Assembly: GCA_036874045.1 (NCBI GenBank)
Contig: CM072344.1
Location: forward strand, 12,806,501-12,870,500
Source: Cymodocea nodosa
Taxonomy: Eukaryota > Streptophyta > Magnoliopsida > Alismatales > Cymodoceaceae
DNA: 64,000 bases
Direction of reading: 5' to 3'
Positions 20,046 to 33,580 of the stretch are shown here, piece after piece. The stretch's first letter is position 1. Each line of letters opens with the position of its first letter. A program made the translations under genes and the position numbers. The notes beneath the pieces are model-generated. The model had not been told where the DNA came from. It saw nothing but the letters and a program-made list of their open reading frames with translations, and ran no database searches.

Positions 20046-21165
20046 ATGGATAATTCTGAAATCTTAATTATGACTGAATGACAGACCACTAATTGTCCTC
20101 TTATGTTCGAAGGTAGCAATTATGGCTATTGGAAATATAGGATGAAAGTATTCTTTCAGTTAATCGATTTCAAATTATAGCATATAATTAGCAATCCTAT
20201 AGTGTTAGTTACGACTCCATATGATACTTAGACTTTTGATGAAAAGGAGCGAATGACACTAAATGCTAAAGGTTTAAACATCTTGTTTTGTGCTTTATCT
20301 CATGATCAATTTAATAAAGTTTCTGCATATCAAACTGCATATGAGATATGGCATGCATTAGAAGTTACCAATGAAGGTACTAATCAGGTCAAGGAATCTA
20401 AGATCAATATGTTAGTACATAAATATGAGCTTTTTAAAATGCACGAAAATGAATGTATCTCTGACATGTTTTCCCGTTTTCTTGAGATTGTAAATTCATT
20501 AAAATCTTTAGGCAAGAAATTCTAGGAAAAAGACTTGGTAAAAAAGATCATTAGATCTTTAACTAAAATTTAGGCTCAAAAGACAACATCTATTGAAGAG
20601 TCCAAAGACTTAAATACATATACTCTCGATGATCTCATAGGAAATCTGATAGCCTATGAAGTACAACATTTAGATCCAAAAGGAAAAAATCCTAGAAGGG
20701 ATCTAGCTTTTGAGGCTGATAAAGTCTCAGAAGTCACTAGTGATTCTAACGATGATTTACTGTTGTTGACTAGAAAATTTAGAAATCTGTTGAAGAAACG
20801 CAAGAACTTCAGGTAAGCAAAGACATTTGGAGATACGAAGAAGAAGTCATTTATGAAAGACAAAAGTATATGTTACAAGTGCAACAGGCCGAGTCACTTT
20901 CAAACTAATTGTCCTCTCAACAAAGATAAGAAGAATTCAAGGAGGAATTTCAGGAATAAGAAATTCAAAAAGAGAATGACGCTTAAAGTGACATGAGATG
21001 ACTCTTCAGCTTCACAAAGTGAAGAAACAAAGGATTCAACATCAGACAATGAATCCTCATCAACATCAGATTTAGAAGAAAATCTGGCAAATGTATGTTT
21101 TATGGCAAAATCCAGTGAGGTATCTTCTGATCAAAATGCTAATTTTGATAGTTTTGATGGATGGT
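20046..21165 (+). pseudogene. Copia-B gag
   Basis: From ATG 20046 (MDNSEI) one frame carries the Copia gag signature: GSNYGYWKYRMKVFF, then EKERMTLNAKG, then AYEIWHALEVTNEGTNQVKE and the UBN2 region to SLKSLGKKF. Stops include TGA 20079, TAG 20523 and further TAGs where Trp codons are expected. A CCHC knuckle CYKCNRPSHFQTNC is at about 20873-20914. Coding similarity ends in a Ser/Glu-rich tail near 21165. Protease and the rest of pol are absent. It is close kin to Copia-A gag at 1-650. Confidence 0.85.
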
Positions 21166-21283
21166 TTCTGCCATTGTCTACAAATGTATTTTTCTCATAA
21201 TTAAAATAAAACTAATATATGTCCAATGTACAAAATACATCACAAATGAGTAAGATTCATGAGAAAATTCATAGGGCTACCAT

Positions 21284-21285
21284 AT

Positions 21286-21337
<52 letters not shown>
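21284..21337. repeat. (TA)n(TG)n microsatellite
   Basis: A run of TA units changes at about 21311 into a run of TG units. Compound dinucleotide repeat, no gene context. Confidence 0.95.
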
Positions 21338-23469
21338 AGTCATGTATATGATTATATATTTCAATAATTTTGTATATATCAGTTGTATTCCATAAAAAAT
21401 TACATTTAAGTTTTTTTGCATGTGGATGGTTTTTAAAATTTGAATATGTGACTTAAATCTTCTGAGTTCGTAATGGAGTGAGGAACCTTGATATTGTATC
21501 TATATTTACACTCTTAGAAATTAATATGATAAAAAAATAAAAGCATAAGACAAAAGAAAGTTAAATCTTGAGAAAAGCAAATTTGGATGTTGGAAAAAAC
21601 TTCCAGTCATGATCCCTTAGTGGGATTCAACAAATTTGTTAAATCCTTTTCTCTATCAAATGTAAAGTAACAACTAGAATTGTCATTCACTATTAGGAAA
21701 TGTTTTAGTATTTGAGGATCTATAGAGAACTAGAATCAGTAATTTTCCATCTAGAGCTACTTCCCCCCCCTCTCATTTTAGTAATATCAATCCCTTGGTA
21801 TTATCTACCCAATTGTCTATACAAAAGCATCAAACTGACCTTGGTAAAATTCTCGAAAGATCTATATCAAAGCATTGTTCCATAGTTGTGTTTCAAACTC
21901 AGCCACTAAATATTTTTTCCAAATGATTTCAAATATTAAAGAGCTTTTGAATTTCACAAGTTTCATTATTTACACTTAATTTTCTTTTAACATTCAGGAT
22001 AGCTTCTCTTAATTTTGTAGAAACTAACTTCCCCGGTCCATTGAAATCAATCCTTTAATCTCCCTAGTTGTCCTAACAATTCTATCTTGATATATAAAAT
22101 ATCCAAGCAACTTTTTTTTTGATATCTAAAGTTTTTTAAAATGGTAGATAGAGAAAGTTTTCCCACTTATACCAACAATCAAATGTATCTTCCTTAAATT
22201 TCAAACTCAGATCTGAAGTTGCAACCACATCTTCTAAAATGTAATCGAGTTATTTAGCGTTAGGTTTGTTGGAATTAAATGTCAGAAATAATAATACTTT
22301 ATATATATACATCTTTAATATAACCTCAATCCAAATTTCAAAACCAACAAAAAAATTCTCTTTTTTTGGTAATGATAATACTTTTTCCTGTATTGAAATT
22401 TAGGTTTCATTTCCTTAAAATAGGCTGCAAGATGAATTATAATATCTACTAGTTAAAATATTATAAAGATATGGTTAATCCTTGAAACAATCTATGGTTA
22501 ATCCTTCCATCAATGAATTTTAAGAGAATGTTACCCAATGAAACAAAGATATTGTAAACAAAACATAACTAAATCTATGAAAAGTATAATTAAATTTCTG
22601 TATAGAAAATAAGTATCAAAATTGTGAAACTTTATCAATATGAAAACTCATATGTGAGATGGAAATTAAAAAATGTATATTTAAATGGGTGAAAAAGGAA
22701 AAACATAGTCCTTTTCTTACATCCTCCTCCTGATTTTTAATGCAATTATATCGATACAAGTTAAAACATATCAAGTTGCAATTGAAGAATATGTAATTCC
22801 AAGTTCCTATCCTAATCTCTCTTTTTTCATCACATATATCATTGTACTTTTTATATTATAATTTCCTACAAAAACTTTGATCTAAGGGATTCATTTATCA
22901 TATAGGATGGTATATGCCATCCTTTTTAATAACACTATAGGCCACAGTATTAAACAAACCAACCAATTGCATAAAAAACTCTAAAAGTTATCAAATTTAA
23001 ATATGTTCTAGAATATGCTCTAATGAAAAGGTTGATGGGAAGATAGCAAATAAGTAAAACCAAAGTTCTTGTATACATCCAAATTATCCAATAAAAAAAA
23101 AGGTTGATGGGAAGATAACAAAAATTGTATACAATGATGAACACAATCACCCTAAGCCTCAACCTCTTAAGTAACTTTCTTCTATGATACAAGTGAAGGT
23201 AGTGGCTGCTAATGGAAGTGGAAAAACAAATTGTGATTTGTTATGGAGTGGTTCTATAAAGGGAAGGAATGGAGGATTGGATGTAACCGAAATAGGGTAT
23301 TGGATACAACAATACAACATAAAAGCCGACAATATTCAACATTTCATAGATATAATCCATTAAGTTATATCCATGCACATTCTCTACCAAATATGAAATG
23401 TAAAAACTTACTGCAAATGCTTTTGAATACTAGGGATATGATCTTCGACAAATGGTAGTGATCCTAAAC

Positions 23470-23830
23470 CCTTTTAACCAATGGATGATGATGCTTCAAA
23501 ACAAGGCACAAAGAAGGAGTGTTTAGTGATTGGGCTCATGTTCCTTGTAGTGGTTTGGTAAGGGATTAGTGAGGATGATTAATGTCGATGCCTCCCCATA
23601 GATGACAATGTTTCCACATTCCCTCCACAATATTCGAATGTGATATTCGACTGTGGCAGTGGCCCCAAATCCTCAAAACCTAAAGATGATAATGCTTCAA
23701 AAGAAAGCATAAAGAATGAGTGCTCAACGTTTAGGCTCATGTTCCCTGCGATAGTTCGACAAAGGATCAATGAGGATGATGAGTGACGCTAGAACTTCTC
23801 TATGGATGATGATGCTTTCACAATCCCAAG
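23470..23830 (+). repeat. Degraded tandem repeat, period about 200 bp
   Basis: The block GATGATGCTTCAAAACAAGG (about 23487) with a following GGCTCATGTTCC recurs about 200 bp later as GATAATGCTTCAAAAGAAAG (about 23685) with the same GGCTCATGTTCC. A third partial start, GATGATGATGCTTTCACAA, is near 23803. Copies are clearly diverged. Confidence 0.7.
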
Positions 23831-26155
23831 CGAGCGTTTTGTTGTTTGGAGCGATGAAGAATGAGGGTTCCATTAAAAGGAGGAAGGGTCAAGAGGGTTT
23901 TTTCCAATCGAAAAATAAATAAGATGCACAAACATCTAGGAAATTTTTTTTTGACATTTTTTATTCTAACATTTTTTGACATTTACAAGGTACACAAATA
24001 CCCTCTAAGAGTCTTATGTTGACGAGCCCTACCTTGCTACTAGAACATTCTCTGATATACTAATCCATCCACTAGTATATCGAAAATATGTCCAAAGTAG
24101 AACTAAGTTATTGGACTACTTTTTGGTATGTCGATCCCCAAATTAGTGTACAATAAAATAGAATATGACACCTGAAAGTTACTAGACTATTATTCAGTAT
24201 GTTGAAACTCAAAAGTAGTATACTGAAAAATTAAGTCAAAGTTTTAGGAGGCTATTGGAGCAATTTTCAACATTTTGTCCATTCCAATGATATGTTGATC
24301 TGGTAAAGGCCTTACTAGACCTAGACCTCTATATATTACGTACCATTTCAAATGGTATACTGATGCCTTAGACAAATTCCACCTAAGTAAAATTCAACAT
24401 ACAGATAAGAAATTCAGTACATTCATGGATTAGAGTGCTAGTTCCAATCACGGCAGCACCCCTTACCCCACCAAAATTAAATTAATTAAATAAAACTCCA
24501 AAATTCGATATCATTGCATTAAAAGCCTTCGTAATCCCACCAAAAAACCTAAAATTAAAAGTCCACTTTAAGTCTTAGCCCAAACCCACTCAAAACACCC
24601 CCTAAAAACCTTTTAAACCCAAGCCCCTTTGCATTAATTTGTTACCTTAAATCCTAAGCCATTAATTCCAAATCTAACGGCCTACTCCTCCTTAAATCTA
24701 AGCCCTTCACGTACCCATCTCATATACAACTCATCCAATGGCTCCTATAACTTACAATCTCCCCACCATTAGATCACAACAACGCAGCTCATCTGGACCG
24801 TTGATCCACCTTATCTTGCCCTTTTAATCAACAACTCTCGTATGTACCCTCTAAAGATCCATTTTGAGCATTCCAAACGTATATTTTGTGTGCATAGAAT
24901 TATTTTTATGCTTTTAATAGTGGATGGCGAGAAACTTGTGAGAGCCCTTCAAAAATGTGAGAGAAAATTTTCCACTTTTAATTTGTTTAACTCTTTAACG
25001 TTTTGCTATTTCAATTTCATGGAAAATATTATAAGTGTGATTACATATATTTTTGAGATTTTGGTTATTTATTTTCACATTTTATATTTACTATTTCAAA
25101 TATATTGGTTTTACTAGTACTTATAACACTAAATAGAGAGTGAATTCATTTTTGCATACTTAAGATTTTTTTATTTGGGATGCCTTCGATCTAATTATAT
25201 TTGTCACTTGTATTTAGAAAATTAGTGTTACTAAATTCATTCTTTAACTGCATGTGCTTTCGTAATATTCATTTTATTTAGGATGGGACAAAAAATAGAT
25301 TCGAAAATAATTTTTGTATTACTAAAACTAATATTTCAGTATTGCTGATTTGAAAATAAGTCTAGCACTGCTAAATAATATGAAATCAGAAGTTGATATT
25401 ATTATTCCATAAATAAATTTGAGAAACGAGTAGAGGATGATAATAATCAATTATAATCTTGCTAAATTAGAAATTCCAAAGATGTTATTAAGGTCGAATG
25501 GTCATATTTTAGCTTTCATAATTTCATGTTCTTCAATATTTTAGCGGTGGTTATCGATCAACATTGTGTCCAACGCTGATATCAATTGACTAAACCCAAC
25601 GTGCTAACACGGTTTGGTTCGGTCAAACCTTGTTAATGTTGGTACAGCTTTTTTTTTGACATATCCATCTTTGTACAAAATTTTAGATCTTCTAAATTCA
25701 ACGCTACAAATGTATACAGAAAAGTACCATTTAGTATAATTTAACATAATTAAATCATATCGTTTATCAATATATGGTTCACAAGTAGATCGCGAACGTA
25801 ATATGAATAATGTTAAACACGATTCAAATTGTACCAGATCAATATGATATAGTCCATTGATATGTTTAGTGGGGTGGATCTGCGTTGGATAATTACCATT
25901 TTCTTAATGCTTTAATTCGTTGACGTATATATTACGATACAATGGGCGAATTTCCTTTTTTTCAGCTAATGCAATGGGTGGTTTTCTTTTTTCATTATAC
26001 ACTGGAAGGTTTTCTTTAAAAATCTAGTTTACGGCCTTTGAAACACCATGATGATCGTGAATTGCATCGGATGGCCATGAGTTCTCACGTTCGAATTGTT
26101 AAAGGGTAGATTTGCATGAAATAACACACACAAACTTGCAATTCTTTATTTAACA

Positions 26156-26161
<6 letters not shown>

Positions 26162-26247
<86 letters not shown>
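26162..26247. repeat. (TA)n(GA)n microsatellite
   Basis: TA units to about 26196, then GA units to 26247. Simple sequence repeat 300 bp left of the Copia-C insertion. Confidence 0.95.
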
Positions 26248-26251
<4 letters not shown>

Positions 26252-26553
26252 TCCGCTTTTTCTTCTTCTGTTTGCTTCAACTTATCATCAAATTCTTGAT
26301 ATCTCTTCGTCAAAACTGTCTACCATACATGATAACATTATGTAACTGTTCTCAAACATCAATATAGATTAAGAAGGAACTTGACATACTGATGTTCATA
26401 CATTACACACACACTGTAAAATCAATAAACCAGGTCCTAATTAAAGAAACCCAACAAAATGATTGCACTACATGGGATCACATAAACCCCCCAAAATCAC
26501 AGACATGAAGGTGGCATTGGTAATTAACATCAAAAGGACTTGTACCTTCCAAA

Positions 26554-26777
26554 TGTTAGAATTCGAGGATCGAACCATGCATCCAACGAAGTTGACGATC
26601 AAAACGACAACAAGGGAAGAATGCGGAAGGGATTGAAGGAAGAAGAAAAGGGTGTCTTAAATAGCAAGTGAAAGATAACATATATACTAAGGCATACTCT
26701 GTGGTAAACGGCCAGGATCAAAAGCACAAAAAATAATAATAATAAGTAAAATAGTCGTTAACCAAAAAACTTCTACA
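26554..26777 (-). repeat. Copia-C 3' LTR (224 bp)
   Basis: On the minus strand it runs from TGTAGAAGTTTTTTGG to TTCTAACA. Its first about 80 bp match 30496-30575, the surviving piece of the 5' LTR. The short LTR is normal for small plant Copia lineages. Confidence 0.88.
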
Positions 26778-26789
26778 CGCCCCCTCAAG

Positions 26790-28720
26790 TTGGGGGAGGA
26801 GAAAGCATCTTGAAGCTCAAACTTGACGTTCAAATGTTCATAAACGCTAGAAGCTATAGGTTTAGTTAAGACGTCTACCCGCTTGTACACCAGCTTGAAT
26901 ATGTTTTGTTTTTATGCTGCCATTAACAGTCTTTTCCCAAACATAGTGACAATCGATCTTTATATACTTCGTCTTTTCATAAAAAATGGGATTAACAGTT
27001 ATATGCAACATAGCTTTACTATCACAGTATAGACGTGTGTCCTCCTTGTTTTCAAACCCACCCCCCCAAGTCATGTAGAATATAGTTCAACCAAGTCACA
27101 TCACAGCAGTTAATCCGCATTGATCAATATTCAGCCTTAGCTGATGAACATGACACAATGAATTGCCTTTTGCTTCTCCAGGGCATGGGAGCTCCACCTA
27201 AGATTGTATTCGCTAGTGGATCATCTAGTAGTTGGGCAACTGCCCCAGTTTGCATCACAATAGGCCTTTAGGCCTTAAGGCCAAGATCAATGTTGCATGA
27301 GTAAAATAGACCTCTACCAGGTGAACATTTCAAAAGAACTAATGCAACGTCAAAATGTTCCTTAAAAGGCTTACTCATGAATTGGCTTAAACGATTTACT
27401 ACAAAACTAATGTCTAGTCTTATGACAGTAAGATAAATAAGCTTCTCAACCAGACTTCTATACTTACCTAGATCCTTTAGTAAGTTCATAATCCTTCTGT
27501 AGATGTTTGACCAATGACACTTTGGATGGTTTGCATCCCAAGAGCGCATAGTCATTTAAAAGGGCAAGTGCATACTTCCTTTGACATAAGTTGATCCCTT
27601 TGACGTCCTTGTTAATTTCGATTCCAAGGAAATATTTTGGTCTCCCCAAATCCTTGATAGCAAATTTGGATTGTAGCAATGCCTTCAGCTTGTTAATTTG
27701 ATTTTCATCATCACCTGCAATCAAGAGATCATCAACACACACGAGGACCACAACATGAGAAGAATTGATTTTGAAAGTGAAAAGGGAGTAATTAGATCTA
27801 GATTGTGTGAATTCTCCATCAATAAGGGATTGTGAGAGCTTGTTGAACTAATTTCTCGATGCTTGTTTAAGGCCATATAGAGATTTCTTTAGCTTGGAGT
27901 ACTTTTTTCTCTAACTCCCTTTCATTATCAAGTCCTAGAGGTAAATCTATGTAAACTTTCTCCTCAAGATCACCATGTGTAAATGTGTTATTCACATCCA
28001 TCTATTGAAGTTTCCATCGTAACTTCATTACAAAAAGGCAAGTGTGATCCTAACGGTGTTCATTTTTGTGATAAGGGCAAACATTTTTTTGTAATCTAAT
28101 TTTTTCTATTGATTGTATCCCTTGGCTACAAGTCTTGTCTTGTATTTCTTTATAAACTCATCTTCCTTTCTCTTAATTTTGTAGACTCATTTGCATCCCA
28201 CAAGTCTCTTATAACTTGGCCTATCCACAATGTCCCAAGTTTGATTGTGGTAGAGAGCTTCAAGTTCATCCACCATGGCCTCCTTCCATTTTGTTTCCTT
28301 CTTTACTTCTTCATATGTTGCCGATTCACATTCACTGTCAAGAGAGTGCATGAAATTTGCTTGATCCCTTGAGACCTTGTTGTAATGGGTATATTTATGT
28401 AGGAGATGCTTGATGCTGTAGTTGTTGACCCTATTCAACGTAGGACAAACATGATCAATAAGAGTAATGGAAGTACTCTTAGTCTTGCGACTTCTCCTAA
28501 CCGATTGGCTATAAGGACCTTGCGAGTCCTCGTCACCCCTTGGTTCAAATGGTCCAAGGACCTTAATCACATCGTCGAAATCCACATCACTATCGTCTTC
28601 TTGCGTGGGGAGAATGCAGGTCGTTGACTCTTCATCCATGTTGATCACATTATTGGAGTCATCAATTTTAGGAATATTGTTGTTGCTTTGTTCCCTAGTG
28701 GTTATAGGTAACTCCACTGG
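26790..28720 (-). pseudogene. Copia-C reverse transcriptase and RNase H
   Basis: RT begins with EEVKKETKWKEAMVDELEAL and NQTWDIVDRP (about 28190-28330). The catalytic block reads CVDDLLIAGDD at about 27705-27745, where YVDD has become CVDD. DLGRPKYFLGIEI follows. RT's end has KYRSLVEKLIYLTVIRLDIS. RNase H shows [15 protein letters not shown] and [14 protein letters not shown] near 26920-27030, and the tail reads VDVLTKPI. Several frame changes between 27260 and 28190 and missing stretches make it inactive. Confidence 0.88.
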
Positions 28721-28744
28721 GTTTCCACCGTCAGCCCCCTTGCC

Positions 28745-30080
28745 ATCCTAATTTAAGGAATTACTAGGAAAATTAATTTCATTCTCATCATGATCAACAC
28801 CATAGAAATCACGATTCTTATAAGGAAATCCGTGCTCTATAAAACTAACATCTCTACTAATAATAAAAGAACTTGTTTCCAAATTATACCTAGGAGGATA
28901 TCCCAAGAAAATGTGTTTATGGGACCTCTGATCAAATTTGTGTTTGGCAGTTAAGTTCTTAGCACAATTAGATGCAACCAAAAACTTTCAAACAAGTATA
29001 ATCAATATCTTTGTCGAAAAGAACAGCATGGGGAGTCTTATTTGCAAGGACGGTGTTGGGCATGCGATTTATTAAAAAAATCGTTGTCACGACACACTCA
29101 CCTCAGAACTTAATGGAGAGATTAGCTTGAAGTTTTAAACTTCTAGCAACCTCTAATATATGCCTATGTTTTCGTTCAACGACCTTATCTTGTTGATTAT
29201 TGGATCAAAATTCCTTAACACGACAATTATGTTGCAGCAAAAAACCATTTGAGATATGAAATCACATCAGATTTTCTTTTAAGCATGTAGATCTATGTAA
29301 AATAACAAGAGTAAGGAAATAATGCGAACCACATGATGATGGGACCCCAAACCGCTCCCACGCATCAGCATGGATAACATCAAAAGCACGACTAGCACGA
29401 GAGTTACTAACAGGGAATGATTGTCTAGTATGCTTAGCAAGCAAGTAGGTCTCACAAGTAAAATTAGAGAGTTGCAAGTTTTCAGGTAAAATCGAAAGAA
29501 AATATTTCATTTGACTAGAAGAGGGGTGGTTGAGGTGACAATGCCAAACTTCAACAAAGGTGGCTCCTAGAAAAGGCCTAGTAGCACTAGTGGATAAACG
29601 GGTGTCAAATTTGAAGAGATATAGCCCACCAGACTCCTTAGCAAGCGTAATTGTCATCTATGTTTTTGAGATCCTGTAAAATGCATACCTCAGAGAAAGA
29701 GAAACCTTCTCAATTCAAGGATTTTGTTAATTGACTGATAGAAATTAAATTGACTTTAAAAGAAGGTATATAGAAGACATCCTTGAGTATAATTCGATCG
29801 TTGAATTGCACGTCACCGAATCTAGTAATGTAGATGTGCTCATTATTCAGAAGATTGACAAGTGTACGCCCCCGGTCGTCGATAATACCAAAAATGGTGG
29901 GAACTCGAACAAACATAGTTTGTGGCAGTAGTGTCTAAAATCCAAACATCCTGATCAAGAGAATTCAGATATTTATTAGACTCATCTAAGCCCATCAAAA
30001 ATTGAAGAAGCTGTTCTTCTTCTCTTTCAGCATCGTAGTACTTCTGCACCCCACAGGTGCAGGGAGGACGACCAATCAAG
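28745..30080 (-). pseudogene. Copia-C protease and integrase
   Basis: Protease carries WILDTTATNYVCSSSHHF (about 29895-29950), where the DTG active site reads DTT. Pre-integrase follows with FKVNLISISQLTKSLN, VWHCHLNHPSSSQMKYF and the SRASRAFDVIHADAWERFG core start (about 29345-29410). A downstream stretch DQRSHKHIFLGYPP (about 28900) is the usual integrase C-terminus. Frameshifts separate the blocks and the DDE core is incomplete. Confidence 0.85.
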
Positions 30081-30500
30081 GCCGACAGTTCGTCCCACTA
30101 CTTCTTCAAAGTGGTGACGATGCATCCGTCTTGCAGCTAGCGAGAGATGGTTTTCTGAATTTTGTACGTGCGTGTTGTGAATCGGTCACGCAAATCAATC
30201 CACATGTCATGGGTGATGTCACGGTACATCACACTACTCATGATCCAAGACAGTAATATGTCATTACTAGCAGTCCAGAGGTCATAATCTCCCAATGCCA
30301 CCGCAGGATCAGATATCTACAAGCTCCCATTAAGGAAGCAATACTTGTTCTCCACATTGCCTGTGCCCAAGTATCGTAGTTGTCTATGGTCAACAAATCA
30401 GGGACAAGAGAGGTCGAAGGGTTGTCATTAGGATGAAGAAAGTAGTGGTGAACCCGGGTGGGCATAGCGATCTGGTTCGATGGGTTCTGGTCCTCATCCC
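30080..30500 (-). pseudogene. Copia-C gag remnant
   Basis: The minus strand reads MPTRVHHYFLHPNDNPSTSL then LTIDNYDTWAQAM, the start of a plant Copia gag (UBN2_3 type). After about 75 residues the frame is lost; fragments continue to the protease. The 5' LTR joins gag without PBS, so the leader is deleted. Confidence 0.82.
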
Positions 30501-30580
30501 TTGAACGCTCAGGATCAAAAAAGCTCAAAAAAAAAGGAAAAGTAAAATAGTTGTTAAGCAAAAAAAACTTCTACACCAAA

Positions 30581-33580
30581 CTCTATGGATGGTAGGGTAG
30601 TTCCCCTTGGGTTAATTAGTTAACTATAGAGACATTCCAACCACTTAATTATTTAATATTAAATAAATATGGTGAAAGTTCAGAGTTGAAGTCATGACGG
30701 AGATACGGTACCTTGCGCATTGGTGACGAATGCTGTCTTTACAATGGAAAAGAAAAGTGACATCTTCAACCTCCTTACGTCTTAGGAGTTTTTAGTTTAT
30801 CCTTCACCAAGGGTTTTAGGTGGGCATGGAGGGCCACACGTATGCATAGTTTGGGTTAGGCTTGGTCTCCAATCTTTGGTTGAGTTCTTTGACCAACTGT
30901 GATTAATTTAGATAAATACTACTTAATTGAGTTCACAACACCATGTGCACGTTCTATGGTATGTGCTCCTCATATGTGCCCCATTCAAGAAAGCTTTGTT
31001 TCGTGACCATGTACTTGCTTCTTTATGTCTCTATATGTATATGAAAGCTTTATTTGCTTGTTAAGCACACACACATCCCTTAGCCTGCAGTTTCTTTATG
31101 TTATGCTTCCTCTTCTGATCTTCTGAATCGGTCTACCAATTATCATCATGGCAAGCAACAACACCAAACGAGCGTCAACATGCAGGTTGAAGAAGCTCGA
31201 GAATCGTCGGAAATTTCTCAAGATAATAGAAACAGAAACGCCTTCATTCTCGATCACCCAAGTAAGTCTATGATTTACGTTGAGGAGTATTACATTTTAA
31301 TGAAAACTACGAATGTCATTATTCTTAATTGAACTATCGTAGTTGGCTAATTCTATAAAATAGTTTAAGGAAAGGCGTTTCTTAAATAATTGCATACTTT
31401 GCAACATTTTAGTCTTAGTCTCCATTTGTTTATCGGAGCCTCTTGTTCTTGTAACAACAATAGCCGCAATTGGACGTAGCAATTTATGATAACAACGTAC
31501 TTCTCCAAAGCTCGTTGATAACCATTTAGGAATTGAAGCTGCATCAAACAGACTTATATGCTTAATTACTTGAGTGTGACATGGTCCATTCATTGTCTTT
31601 CAGATTTCTTGGTATTTGTATTATTTTTGCTGATACTCAAAGCTAAGATTTTCTTCACTTTAATATAATTACAAGAGAAGAGATTCCACCATCCCGTGTT
31701 GGTATTCTCTTCAAGTCTTTACTTGTTTCATGCTAAGATCAAGCTTTTTGTGTGCAGTCAATGACTGTGTGGGATTCTTAACAGCAAAACCCTAGAAACA
31801 AATCCTGAACAAGTTGAATGCATGTTTCTTCAACATCAATGGTGGCTTTTGGGACTTGAATCTAAAATTTTTCTTTTACAAACCTTACAAGATCGATGCT
31901 AGAGATTCAATATTCTTCCTCATAAAATAAAATCAATGCTTTTCTGAAAAATTACAAGCAAGACGAGGTACGTCATACAGCCGTCCATAAAGGTGAGTCA
32001 TATAATTCGTAACGTAGCAATTAAATAAGGTGGTTGAGCTTGAGAGCCACGACGTTCAGAACATATATATTATTCTTATATAAATAAAGAGTTTCATAGA
32101 AGACAGTGACTGCCACCCAACACTTTAACATCTCCATTAATACTGATATAAAAATATCATTGCAGGCGTAATTCGATCCCAAAAGCACCGGTTATTTAAA
32201 TGTTTGGAAGATCTGCGACGGCTCTTCCAGCAAGGGTGAATCATTGGTTTTTATATTCATAATTCAATGGAGACAGCATATACCTATTAGATCATATAAA
32301 GTCTTACATCAAAATCAGTGTAAGTGAACCTAAATCTTCTAACGTTGTATTTTATTCTCTTACCATTAAACGATTTTGAAATGAACTTTCACGTTGTATC
32401 AAAACTCGATTTACACATCTTATCTGTAAGATGCTTATACACTAAAAAAAAAAAAAAAAGTTACAAGTACATAAAAGTGTTAGGCTAGAAAGTCTCACAT
32501 CAAAAAATTGATGTAATTAAACTTAAATTTTATAATATTATATTCAATGCCAAGGGTGTATGTTAATGGATGTTGTTCATGGGATCAACCATCGTCTTCC
32601 TATTTAATTTTTAATGCTAATATTTTTTTGTTTTAATTTTAAATTTTTAATGTTAATATTTCTTATGAACTTTGATATTTACACGTAATGCAAATCCTAA
32701 TATTATTTCAAAAATAATGATTTTTAAAACATTGATGAAAATCATAAGTATCATTATCCTTGATCAATTAAATTATCATGTGAAAGGATTTAATGACAAA
32801 AATATCCACTGAAAAGGAAATGCCCTATGTGGTCGTGGCCAACACCTATTTTCTACGGTCAGGACATCTCAGCCATTGAATCCACAACGACTGAGTGAGA
32901 TACGATTATTTAAATTTTTTTTACACCCATATATATATATCCTTTGCATTTGTTGGAAAAAAGATTTATGTAAATGAAAATCCCAAAATATACAAAAAAA
33001 TATAGACTTCATAGAAAATATTTTTTACTACAGATTTGTTAAAATGAACATGCATGTGACCATGCCAATTAAGCGGAATTATCGGCGGTTTCAATTCTTA
33101 GTGTATCGAAAAAGATTTATAGGTATCAAAATCTTTTAATCTCATTTATTCATTGAAACTCAAGGATGGTGAGATTTAAAACTAATTAAAAATACATTTG
33201 CGAGAGATCTGTAGGTACTATAGAATTTTCCAAATAATATATAAATGGTTTCAACATAAGATGACTTGAGAATGGTGTTGTGGTTATAATATTACATTTT
33301 GGACCGATGCTAAATATATAATTCTACATGCACAGTGTTGTTGTAGCTGGCCAAGGAAGAAAATTATTTTCTTGAAGTTCTTTATTCAATTAGTGAAAAT
33401 CACTTCCATGCCTTTAGATGGTGTATGTAGTAGTTGAAGGTGATTGTAGCGTCAAATGTTAATGAGGTCCACAAACTCTTCTCTTAATTTAATATAATAA
33501 ATGCCCGTCAAAGCACAGTCTCTTTTTATTTTTTTTTTAAAATGCCCGTCAACATCTCAGTACTTAATTTTCTTTTCATC
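30581..33580. other. Region without a supported gene
   Basis: AT-rich DNA with A-runs (about 32443-32459) and no retroelement motif I can name. The only coding hint is a short possible first exon at 31148-31261. Confidence 0.4.
31148..31261 (+). CDS. Possible first coding exon, product unknown
   Basis: ATG 31148 in a CATCATGGCAAGC context opens 38 codons rich in Lys, Arg and Ser (MASNNTKRASTCRLKKLENR …) and ends at CACCCAA followed by GTAAGT, a near-perfect plant donor. The local base composition is less AT-rich than its surroundings. I found no convincing second exon and no homologue by memory, so this may be chance or a gene relic. Confidence 0.2.

Larger units (their letters stand above)
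21338..26553. other. AT-rich region without a supported gene
   Basis: I see no convincing coding unit on either strand. It holds a 74-bp direct repeat (AAGGTTGATGGGAAGATA at about 23027 and 23101), a degraded about 200-bp tandem repeat (23470-23830), a pyrimidine-rich stretch (24440-24840) and a compound microsatellite. Open frames such as 23243-23458 and 24842-25117 have no recognisable domain and no splice context. Confidence 0.5.
26554..30575 (-). mobile_element. Copia-C, minus-strand Ty1/Copia element with intact target duplication
   Basis: The element is flanked by perfect CCAAA duplications at 26549-26553 and 30576-30580. Its 3' LTR is 26554-26777. The 5' LTR (right side) keeps only about its first 80 bp before running into gag. 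Reading on the minus strand: gag, protease, integrase, RT, RNase H, then a purine tract CTTGAGGGGGCG next to the 3' LTR. All coding parts are frameshifted. At about 4.0 kb it is shorter than a full Copia, mainly through loss of the 5' LTR end, the PBS and parts of gag and integrase. Confidence 0.92.

Noticed and set aside
31297-31593. 98-codon minus-strand frame
   Set aside because: No recognisable domain, overlapping alternative frame also open, and no splice or promoter context.
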